From the NCBI GenBank assembly GCA_002408385.1, contig DHSB01000030.1:1-14835 (forward strand): DNA of 14,835 nucleotides. Reading direction: 5' to 3'. This DNA comes from Myxococcales bacterium UBA5297. GTDB taxonomy: Bacteria; Myxococcota; Myxococcia; Myxococcales; UBA5297. Below are positions 1-5,469 of this stretch, in pieces. The notes beneath the pieces were generated by a model. That model ran no database searches, was not told the DNA's origin, and worked only from the letters and a program-made list of their open reading frames with translations. Numbering within the stretch: position 1 is the first letter of the stretch; every line of letters begins with the position of its first letter. Made by a program: the position numbers and the translations under genes.

Positions 1-680
1 TAGCCGTGTCAAAGTCGGGCGGAGATTGGCCATAAGTTCTGGAACACGCTCTCCTACAAACTCGGGCGGATGGGCGAGAGGAACCTGCGGCGCAACGCCG
101 AGACGCTGCTGACGGCCTGGAACGGGTTCTGGTCCGCGGGTCACCTCGCCGCGCTCCTCAGCGAGCACGTCGGGCGAGCTCAATCGGATCTGGGTCGAGG
201 AGAAGGGCCAGCCTCTGATCGGCCTGACGGGCAAGTTGGTCGACCCCGGCTTTCTGGCCGGCCATAGCCCGGGCGATGCGGCTGCCGCACGCCGAAACCT
301 CGCTGCAAGAGTACGAGACGTCTCTTGCCGACGAGTCGGACCACCGCACGCCAGTTCGAAGGGCGGCGGGCTCGTGGCGATGTGCCCCGGGCACGCGGGG
401 CTGCGGCCTCGGGGCCTCGAGCTGCAGCAGCAGCCGTTCTTCCTGCTGAAGCGCTACGCGGACGAGGAGCGCGCCGCTCGTCTCATTCGCGTGCTCCCCG
501 AGACTCGAGAGACCGCGCTCAAAGCAATCCGCGACGTGCACCTGCCGTTGGTGGAGGGGTGGACCAAATGCCAGGAGCCCGACTCGCCCCTGCGCTTCGA
601 GCGCCTCGACGAATCGAAGAAGGAGGCGCTCGCGGTCTGGGCCGCGAGCAGCAAGCCGGTGCAGGTTCGACCGCAACATC
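1..680 (+). pseudogene. Degenerate coding region upstream of the SEC-C ORF
   Basis: Protein-like sequence is spread over all three plus frames with no single open frame. Frame 1 reads well from about 30 to 172 (for example LRRNAETLLTAWNGFWSAGH). Frame 2 continues at about 173-275 (ELNRIWVEEKGQPLIGLTGK). Frame 3 looks coding at about 276-345 (MRLPHAETSLQEYETSLADE). Frame 2 returns from about 400 to 663 (FFLLKRYADEERAARLIRVL), and near 664 one extra base moves reading into the SEC-C frame below. This fits one ancestral gene of roughly 300 codons broken by at least four indels. No family is recognised for the N-terminal part. GC is lower than in the housekeeping genes (37 of 60 at 481-540), as expected for an accessory gene. 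The alternative is sequencing error, which is less likely because the 5 kb of genes next door is free of frameshifts. The left end may lie outside the window. Confidence 0.5.
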
Positions 681-944
681 GTGGAATTCCTCAGCGGAGT
701 AGCGTCGGCGGCGCTCGTCCCGGTCCAGAACCTCTACCTTCCGTCCGATCAGGTGAACGCCATCGAACGGGCAAGGGGCGGCGATGCCTGGGCGATCGAT
801 CAGATCGTGCGCCTTGTCGTCGAGTACTGGCAGTTGACCTTCGAGACGCCGGCCGTGGCTCAGAACACCGCCAAGCCAAATGAGCGCTGTCCTTGCGGCA
901 GCGGCAAGAAATTCAAGCGCTGCTGCATGGCCTCCGCGGCTTGA
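681..944 (+). CDS. SEC-C motif protein, C-terminal remnant
   Basis: This 87-residue ORF opens with GTG. It ends in a textbook SEC-C zinc-binding motif, PNERCPCGSGKKFKRCC, with likely zinc ligands Cys70, Cys72, Cys81 and Cys82. SEC-C tails occur at the end of SecA and on many uncharacterised bacterial proteins, where they bind zinc and often mediate protein or nucleic-acid contacts. This is not SecA: the rest of the ORF (VEFLSGVASAALVPVQNLYL and following) has no SecA features. The reading frame stays open upstream of the GTG (FDRNI precedes it) and no Shine-Dalgarno site is visible, so the GTG is probably not a true start. I read the ORF as the 3' end of the broken gene at 1-680. A short inverted repeat, GCCGCC-TC-GGCGGC at 950-963, follows the stop but lacks a T-tract. 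Confidence 0.55.
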   Translation: MEFLSGVASAALVPVQNLYLPSDQVNAIERARGGDAWAIDQIVRLVVEYWQLTFETPAVAQNTAKPNERCPCGSGKKFKRCCMASAA

Positions 945-1032
945 CGGGCGCCGCCTCGGCGGCCGTCGGGCAGGCGCTCGCGGGCAGTAGGGCCGGAGGA
1001 GCGGCCGAAAACTTGCCGAACCGCCCGTCTTC

Positions 1033-1048
1033 CTTGATCTAGGTCAAG
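1033..1048 (+). promoter_or_regulatory. FNR/Crp-family operator upstream of nrfH
   Basis: The sequence CTTGATCTAGGTCAAG is almost a perfect palindrome and matches the FNR consensus TTGAT-N4-ATCAA with one mismatch (GTCAA in the right half). It lies in noncoding DNA about 67 nt (centre to ATG) before nrfH. If it acts as a class II activator site centred at -41.5, transcription would start near 1082 and the -10 hexamer would fall at 1070-1075 (GAGACT). Anaerobic control of nitrite ammonification by FNR or its NO/nitrite-sensing relatives (NnrR, DNR) is well known. Which family member binds here cannot be told from the site. Confidence 0.72.
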
Positions 1049-1107
1049 GCGGGGGTGCCCCGCGTCCCCGAGACTCGACCGCCGAGCCACCGTCCCGGAG
1101 CACACCG

Positions 1108-1572
1108 ATGCGCGCGCCCCCGACGCCCCTGACCATCTTGAGCATCGCGGCGAGCGCGCTCGTGGGCGTGGCGGCCGGGGTGGGTGGCTACACGTTCATC
1201 TACGCCAAGGGCTTCTCGTACCTCACTGACGAGCCCGCCGCCTGCAACAACTGCCACGCGATGAACGACCACTACGGCGCCTGGCTCAAGGGCTCGCACC
1301 ACGCGGTGGCGACCTGCAACGACTGCCATACCCCGCACGGCTTCCCGGCGAAGTACGTGGCCAAGGCGATCAACGGCTACCGCCACTCGCTCGCGTTCAC
1401 GACCGGCGGATTCCCCGACCAGATTCAGGCTACCGAGCGCAATCGCAAGGTCACCGAGGCCCAGTGCCGGCATTGCCACGCGCAGCTCGTTGGGCAGATG
1501 GAGGCAAAGGTCCCGGGCGGCGAGCCGCTCTCCTGCCTGCGATGCCACGAGACCGTCGGCCACCTGGACTGA
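1108..1572 (+). CDS. nrfH: NrfH, tetraheme quinol dehydrogenase of nitrite reductase
   Basis: This protein of 154 residues (usual NapC/NirT/NrfH small-member size) has one N-terminal membrane anchor (about residues 9-33) and four CXXCH heme sites: Cys46-His50 (CNNCH), Cys70-His74 (CNDCH), Cys120-His124 (CRHCH) and Cys143-His147 (CLRCH). Met52 follows heme 1 as CHAM, the arrangement in which NrfH heme 1 takes a Met ligand. Known role: it oxidises menaquinol in the cytoplasmic membrane and passes electrons to NrfA on the periplasmic side. The ATG at 1108 is preceded by CCGGAG at about 8 nt spacing. nrfA follows after 125 bp on the same strand, the standard nrfHA order in deltaproteobacteria and epsilonproteobacteria. 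The FNR-type box upstream suggests anaerobic induction. Confidence 0.93.
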   Translation: MRAPPTPLTILSIAASALVGVAAGVGGYTFIYAKGFSYLTDEPAACNNCHAMNDHYGAWLKGSHHAVATCNDCHTPHGFPAKYVAKAINGYRHSLAFTTGGFPDQIQATERNRKVTEAQCRHCHAQLVGQMEAKVPGGEPLSCLRCHETVGHLD

Positions 1573-1672
1573 TGAGGTGTCGGCAGATCACCCCGGGCTC
1601 GCGAGTTGGCAGGGGCACGGCTCTCGGCAGAACGAGCGCCGACAGAGTTCTCGATTTCGCGATGCTTTGAGC

Positions 1673-1690
1673 GGGCCAAGGGCCCAGGAG
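1673..1690 (+). promoter_or_regulatory. nrfA Shine-Dalgarno with a small hairpin directly 5'
   Basis: GGGCC-AAG-GGCCC (1673-1685) forms a 5-bp stem with a 3-nt loop that ends exactly where the nrfA ribosome site AGGAG (1686-1690) begins, 7 nt before the ATG at 1698. The Shine-Dalgarno site fixes the nrfA start. The hairpin may tune translation of nrfA relative to nrfH or protect a processed 5' end. A regulatory role is inference from position only. Confidence 0.4.
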
Positions 1691-1697
1691 ACAAGAC

Positions 1698-3146
1698 ATG
1701 AGCGACTCGGTCCGCGCACTCTCCCGGCGCAAGTGGCTGATGATGCTCGGCGCGGTAGGCGGCGGCGCGGCCGCGGCCGCCGCGGGCGTCACGGCGTTGC
1801 TGCTCGACATCCACACGAAGAAGCAGCAGGCGCAGGCGCCGTTCTTCCGCGTCGTCGAGCTGACCGACCAGACCGAGGACCCCGCGGTCTGGGGGAAGAG
1901 CTTCCCGCTGCAGTACGACGGCTACCGGCGCACCGCGCAGATGGCGCGCACCAAGCACGGCGGCAGCGAGGCGGTCCCGCGCACGGCGACCGAGTCCGAC
2001 CCGCGCACGACCGTGGCGCACTCCCGGCTCGAGGAGGACCCGCGCCTCGAGACGATGTGGGCCGGCTACGCCTTCGCCGTCGACTTCCGCGAGGAGCGCG
2101 GGCACGCCTACATGCTCGGCGACCAGACCTACACCGAGCGCCAGAAGGCCTCGCCGCAGCCCGGCGCGTGCGTCCACTGCCACGCCTCGGTCTACGTGCC
2201 GTACATGCGGCTGGGCGACGGCGATCTCATCAAAGGCTTCGAGAAGATGAACCCGCTGCCCTACGCCGAGGCGCGCAAGCAGGTGGAGCACCCGGTGGCC
2301 TGCATCGACTGCCACGACCCGAAGACGATGGAGTTGCGGGTGACCCGGCCCGGCTTCATCGAGGGCATCAAGAGGGCCAAGGCCGCCGAGGGCATCGAGG
2401 GCTACGAGGTCAACACCATGGCGAGCCGCCAGGAGATGCGCAGCTACGTCTGCGGCCAGTGCCACGTCGAGTACCACTTCAAGGGAGAGGAGAAGCGGCT
2501 CACCTACCCGTGGCACGACGGGCTGAAGGTCGAGGCCATCGCCGACCACTATGACGCGGAGGGCTTCAGCGACTGGACGCATGCGAAGACGGGGGCCAAG
2601 GTCCTCAAGGCTCAGCACCCGGAGTTCGAGATGTGGAACCAGGGCATCCACGCGCGGGCCGGGGTCGCCTGCGCCGACTGCCACATGCCGTTCATGCGCG
2701 AGGGCGCTCAGAAGATCAGCAGCCACCACGTGCGCAGCCCGTTGCTCGACCTCAACCGCTCCTGCCAGAGCTGCCACCGCGCCAGCGAAGCGGAGCTGCG
2801 CGCGCGGGTCGAGGAGATCCAGGACCGGGTCTACAGGCTGCGAAACCAAGCGATGGACGCGCTCGTCGGGCTCATCGGCGACCTCGAGAGGGCCCGTGAG
2901 GCGGGCCGGGGCGACGCCGAGCTCGCCCGCGCGCGCTACCTGCAGCGGCGCGCGCAGTTTTTCCTGGACTTCGTCGAGGCGGAGAACTCGACCGGCTTCC
3001 ATGCGCCCGAGGAGGCCGAGCGCATCCTCGCCGAGGCCATCGATTTCGCGCGCCAGGGGCAGATCTCCCTGCGCGACGCCGAGTTCGCGCCGACCGTCGC
3101 GCTGCCGGCCGCGTTCGCGGTCGAAGCGGCGGCGGCGGCGAAGTAG
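1698..3146 (+). CDS. nrfA: NrfA, pentaheme ammonia-forming nitrite reductase (CXXCH heme 1 type)
   Basis: This 482-residue protein is the catalytic subunit that reduces nitrite to ammonium with six electrons in the periplasm, receiving them from NrfH. It has five heme motifs: CVHCH (158-162), CIDCH (202-206), CGQCH (252-256), CADCH (325-329) and CQSCH (356-360). Classical NrfA has CXXCK at heme 1; here the site is CXXCH, as in the Campylobacter jejuni type. The active-site set is present: probable Arg134 in ERGH, Tyr259 in CHVEY, and His307 in KAQHP, with Tyr-His spacing of 48 as in E. coli. Glu258, Lys304 and Gln306 match the E. coli calcium-site residues. The C-terminal half is long and helical (about 362-460), as in the family. 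The N-terminus SRRKWLMM plus a Gly/Ala-rich stretch resembles a Tat signal, with AQA at 45-47 as a possible cleavage site. Start chosen from AGGAG at 7 nt spacing. Confidence 0.93.
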   Translation: MSDSVRALSRRKWLMMLGAVGGGAAAAAAGVTALLLDIHTKKQQAQAPFFRVVELTDQTEDPAVWGKSFPLQYDGYRRTAQMARTKHGGSEAVPRTATESDPRTTVAHSRLEEDPRLETMWAGYAFAVDFREERGHAYMLGDQTYTERQKASPQPGACVHCHASVYVPYMRLGDGDLIKGFEKMNPLPYAEARKQVEHPVACIDCHDPKTMELRVTRPGFIEGIKRAKAAEGIEGYEVNTMASRQEMRSYVCGQCHVEYHFKGEEKRLTYPWHDGLKVEAIADHYDAEGFSDWTHAKTGAKVLKAQHPEFEMWNQGIHARAGVACADCHMPFMREGAQKISSHHVRSPLLDLNRSCQSCHRASEAELRARVEEIQDRVYRLRNQAMDALVGLIGDLERAREAGRGDAELARARYLQRRAQFFLDFVEAENSTGFHAPEEAERILAEAIDFARQGQISLRDAEFAPTVALPAAFAVEAAAAAK

Positions 3147-3421
3147 CCAGCGTCCCGGGCGACGGCGCGGCCGATTCGGAAGCGGGCCCGTCGCCGTCTG
3201 GGCGTGCTCTCCCGGTCGTCCAGCGCGACGGGGGCCGAGCTCGATGGGCGGCGCCCACCAGGACGAGACGATCGGGTGGGCTCGGTCACCCCGCGCGCGG
3301 GCGATCGGCCGTCTATTCGACACGCTCCGGGCGCGCCCGCATACTCGTCGGGTAGGAATCCGTTCCGCCGTCCTCGTGTTGAGCACAGAGGCAGAGGTTC
3401 GAATCGGGAAGGTCATCGGCA
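3147..3421 (+). other. Intergenic gap after nrfA, no gene seen
   Basis: No frame in this 275-bp stretch gives convincing protein, and no strong terminator hairpin with a T-tract follows nrfA. A tRNA-like T-loop string, GGTTCGAATC, occurs near 3395, but no matching T-stem, D-arm or acceptor stem surrounds it. The promoter of the next ORF, if it has its own, must lie here; no clear -35/-10 pair was found. Confidence 0.5.
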
Positions 3422-3880
3422 GTGAAGGCGAGCTCGTCTCAAGCTGACTTGCGCGCGCGGTCCTCTAGCCGTTCGGTCGAGCCTGTGCTCGCCGCGGCGC
3501 TCGTCGCCGGCATGTTGGCTCTCGGGCTCGCGGCCCGGCCTGCCCCCGAGCCGCGCCTCGAGCGCCGGAGCGCGCTCGGGCCAGCGCCGATGGTCGGGCT
3601 TGCCGAGGGGCCGGACACCGTCAGCGCCGAAGCTTGGCATTCGGGCGCGCAGGCGGCGGTCGCCGCCGGCCAGCACTGCGCCGACTGGCAGGTGGCGAGC
3701 GAGGCGATGCGGCGGTCTCCGCACCCTTTCCATTCGCTCGCCATCGATTCTGAAGCAAGACCGCCGGTCGGTGCCCAGGGGCGTCCCGAGAGGCCGCTTC
3801 GCGGCCTGCCCGCCATGCCCGGTCTGCCGCAGGCCGGGCTTCACGAGCATCCTGCCCAGGGTCCTCCTCGCCTCGGCTGA
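3422..3880 (+). CDS. Probable truncated membrane-anchored protein
   Basis: The ORF opens with GTG and runs 152 codons. Only the first 110 or so look coding: they have high GC3, a hydrophobic segment at about residues 20-40 (EPVLAAALVAGMLALGLAAR) that could be a signal anchor, and then a polar periplasmic stretch. Residues around 85-105 read GQHCADWQVASEAMRRSPHP. This resembles a heme-binding CXXCH segment of multiheme cytochromes with the last Cys-His replaced by Trp-Gln, followed by a typical MRRSPH tail. From about 3757 the sequence becomes Pro/Gly/Arg-rich and non-protein-like, and no other frame continues it. I read this as the 5' part of a damaged gene, perhaps a cytochrome that served the nrf electron chain. 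The cytochrome origin is speculative, and the ORF may be non-functional. Family not recognised. Confidence 0.35.
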   Translation: MKASSSQADLRARSSSRSVEPVLAAALVAGMLALGLAARPAPEPRLERRSALGPAPMVGLAEGPDTVSAEAWHSGAQAAVAAGQHCADWQVASEAMRRSPHPFHSLAIDSEARPPVGAQGRPERPLRGLPAMPGLPQAGLHEHPAQGPPRLG

Positions 3881-4002
3881 GGCGAGTCGTTCGCACAGTC
3901 GAAGAAAGGGATTTCGAGCTCGGCAGGTCGAGCGCGCGCTCGTGGTGCGCCTCGGCGGCTGGAGCCGTGCGCCGCGTCGGTCGCGGCGAAAGGGCACATG
4001 CC
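3881..4002 (+). other. Gap before the small membrane protein, no gene seen
   Basis: Open frames cross this stretch on both strands, but they are Arg/Ser-rich and show no family resemblance. It holds a short imperfect inverted repeat (TCGAA at about 3899 and TTCGA at about 3913). The region just before 4003 (GCGAAAGGGCAC) gives only a weak ribosome site for the next gene. Confidence 0.35.
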
Positions 4003-4206
4003 ATGAGCAGCAAAAAGCGTTCAGGGGAAGTGGGCAGCGAGCAGGCGCAGAGCGACGGCGCCGTGGCAGACCGGGAGCAGCCTCGAGGCGAGAAGGCCGC
4101 CTATGGGACCGTAGGCGAGCAGCTTGACCTCGGGCGCCTCATCATCTTCGCGATAGTCGCCGCGGGGGTCATCGCCGCGGCGATCGTGCTGAAGGTCATG
4201 ATGTAG
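4003..4206 (+). CDS. Small tail-anchored membrane protein, unknown function
   Basis: The protein has 67 residues. The first 40 or so are hydrophilic and charged (SSKKRSGEVGSEQAQSD and on), and the C-terminus is a single membrane helix, about residues 46-65 (LGRLIIFAIVAAGVIAAAIV), ending LKVMM. The topology therefore looks like a tail anchor with a cytoplasmic N-domain. The ATG at 4003 is preferred over an in-frame GTG at 3967 because the region between them encodes only Arg-rich filler. It lies on the same strand as nrfHA, about 0.86 kb downstream, and is followed 10 nt after the stop by a strong hairpin, so it is likely the last gene of that transcription block. Small membrane subunits are common in respiratory operons, but nothing in the sequence ties it to NrfHA. 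Family not recognised. Confidence 0.6.
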   Translation: MSSKKRSGEVGSEQAQSDGAVADREQPRGEKAAYGTVGEQLDLGRLIIFAIVAAGVIAAAIVLKVMM

Positions 4207-4215
4207 GCCGGGTGC

Positions 4216-4241
4216 GGGGCGCGACTCGACGGTCGCGCCCC
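4216..4241 (+). terminator. Perfect 10-bp hairpin after the small membrane gene
   Basis: GGGGCGCGAC (4216-4225) pairs perfectly with GTCGCGCCCC (4232-4241) around a TCGACG loop, starting 10 nt after the stop codon at 4206. No T-run follows, which is common for GC-rich genomes where Rho or an L-shaped terminator is used. It lies between convergent genes, so it could act in either direction. Confidence 0.6.
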
Positions 4242-4411
4242 GCCGAGACCCGCGTCGCGATGTTTCCGGACGGTCGGCCTCCGCGCCGGCCGCCGGGATC
4301 GACCTGGGCATCTGCCCGGTTCCTCGCCGGGCGCATTGCCATGCGCCGCTACCAGCCCGCGGCCGATCGCTCGGGTTCCTGGCGATGCCCGGGCTGCCGG
4401 CGCGGGCGCCG

Positions 4412-5419
4412 CTATCCGACGCAACTGAACTGCTCGACCTCGCGCCAGCCCGCCCTCGCGAGGTGTTCGCGGATGAGCGCCCGGGCGCCCTTGGCGCCGA
4501 CCGCGGCGACCAGGTGCACGCCCGAATACGGCGGCAGCTCGTCAGGCGAGACCACCGGAGCGCCGTGCAGCGTGCGGCCGATCTTGCGCGGGTCGATGTC
4601 CACGAACAGCTCGACGCGTACGCCCTGCGCGCCGAGCGCGCGGTAGAAGGCGCGGCCGGTCTTGCCCGCGCCCCAGAGGATGCAGCGGCCCTCGCGCAGC
4701 GCCCCGCGGGCGAGGTGATGCGCCTTGAGCCGCACGTGCGCGGCCATCGCGTAGTCGGGGTGCGTTCGCGTGAGGCGTTCGCCGCGGTCGCGCCAGCGCA
4801 GCAGCACTTCGGGGACGTTGGCGAGCGCGTGTCCCCTCTCGAAGAGCGCCAGCCACAAGGCGTAGTCCTCAGGCCAGCCGCACGAGCTCCAGCCTCCGAG
4901 GGCGCGCAGCGGCTCGGCGCGCAGCATGGCGCTCGGGTGAACGATAGGGCTCTCGATAAGCCGGTCGCGCAGCAGGTCGGCCGGCTCGGTCAGGCTGTTG
5001 AGCCACGCTTCGTAGGCGAGGAAGCCCTCCGAGAGGCCCTCGCGCGGGAAGCACTCGACGCGGCTGCCGACCGCGGCGAGCCTGGGGTCCGCCTCGAGCG
5101 CCGCGAGCTGCAGCTCGAAGCGGCGCGGGAGGGCGAGGTCGTCGGCGTCCATGCGCGCGATGAAGGGCGCGCGGCACTCGGCGAGACCCGCGTTGAGCGC
5201 GCCGCAGATGCCGGTGCCCGGGCCGGTGACCACGCGGAGACGCCGGTCGCGGCTGCCCGCCTGCTCGAGGAGCGCCCGGGTTCGGTCGGTCGAGCGGTCG
5301 TCGACGGCGATCAGCTCGAAATCGCCGAGAGTCTGCGCCTGGAGCGAGCGCAGCGCCTGCTCGAGCCACGGCTCGGCGTTTCGGGCGGGGAGAAGGACGC
5401 TGATCGCCGGGGAGGCCAT
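4412..5419 (-). CDS. Family 2 glycosyltransferase with C-terminal Rossmann-like domain
   Basis: This 335-residue protein has two parts. Residues 1-230 are a GT-A fold family 2 transferase. It starts with ISVLLPARNAEPWLEQALRS, has the nucleotide-binding AVDDRSTDRT (38-47), the metal-binding DADD (91-94), the acceptor-side WPEDYALW (182-189) with the likely catalytic base in ED, and the terminal VLLRWRDRGERLTR (205-218). Residues 246-335 begin with a glycine-rich GAGKTGRAF (250-258) and an acidic DIDPRKIG, typical of a dinucleotide-binding Rossmann half. Known family members transfer sugars from nucleotide sugars to polysaccharide, lipid or protein acceptors at the membrane. The acceptor here is unknown. 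No surface-polysaccharide cluster surrounds it. The start ATG is 50 bp from the divergent TPR gene, with only a weak GAGAG ribosome site. Confidence 0.9.
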   Translation of the reverse strand: MASPAISVLLPARNAEPWLEQALRSLQAQTLGDFELIAVDDRSTDRTRALLEQAGSRDRRLRVVTGPGTGICGALNAGLAECRAPFIARMDADDLALPRRFELQLAALEADPRLAAVGSRVECFPREGLSEGFLAYEAWLNSLTEPADLLRDRLIESPIVHPSAMLRAEPLRALGGWSSCGWPEDYALWLALFERGHALANVPEVLLRWRDRGERLTRTHPDYAMAAHVRLKAHHLARGALREGRCILWGAGKTGRAFYRALGAQGVRVELFVDIDPRKIGRTLHGAPVVSPDELPPYSGVHLVAAVGAKGARALIREHLARAGWREVEQFSCVG

Positions 5420-5450
5420 GGGCGCTGTCGCTCTCTGAGTGGGGCTGGGC

Positions 5451-5456
5451 TAGACT
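5451..5456 (+). promoter_or_regulatory. Candidate -10 element of the TPR gene
   Basis: TAGACT, in the context GGGCTAGACTCCCGG, ends 13 nt before the ATG at 5470. A start site about 7 nt downstream would leave a leader of roughly 7 nt with no Shine-Dalgarno site, close to leaderless. The same GCTAGACT string forms the candidate -10 of dapA in this window. No convincing -35 hexamer is seen. Confidence 0.4.
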
Positions 5457-5469
5457 CCCGGGTCATCTT

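Noticed and set aside
3388..3410. tRNA T-loop-like string GGTTCGAATC
   Set aside because: The flanking bases do not form a T-stem, and no D-arm, anticodon arm or acceptor stem was found around it.
1425..3416. A 663-codon minus-strand open frame across nrfA
   Set aside because: Antisense shadow. nrfA on the plus strand has five heme motifs and a ribosome site.
3777..3997. Minus-strand protein-like reading (PFLRLCERLASAEARRTLGR)
   Set aside because: Looks plausible for a short run, but has no start or ribosome site and no recognised family, and it merges into Arg-rich shadow sequence.
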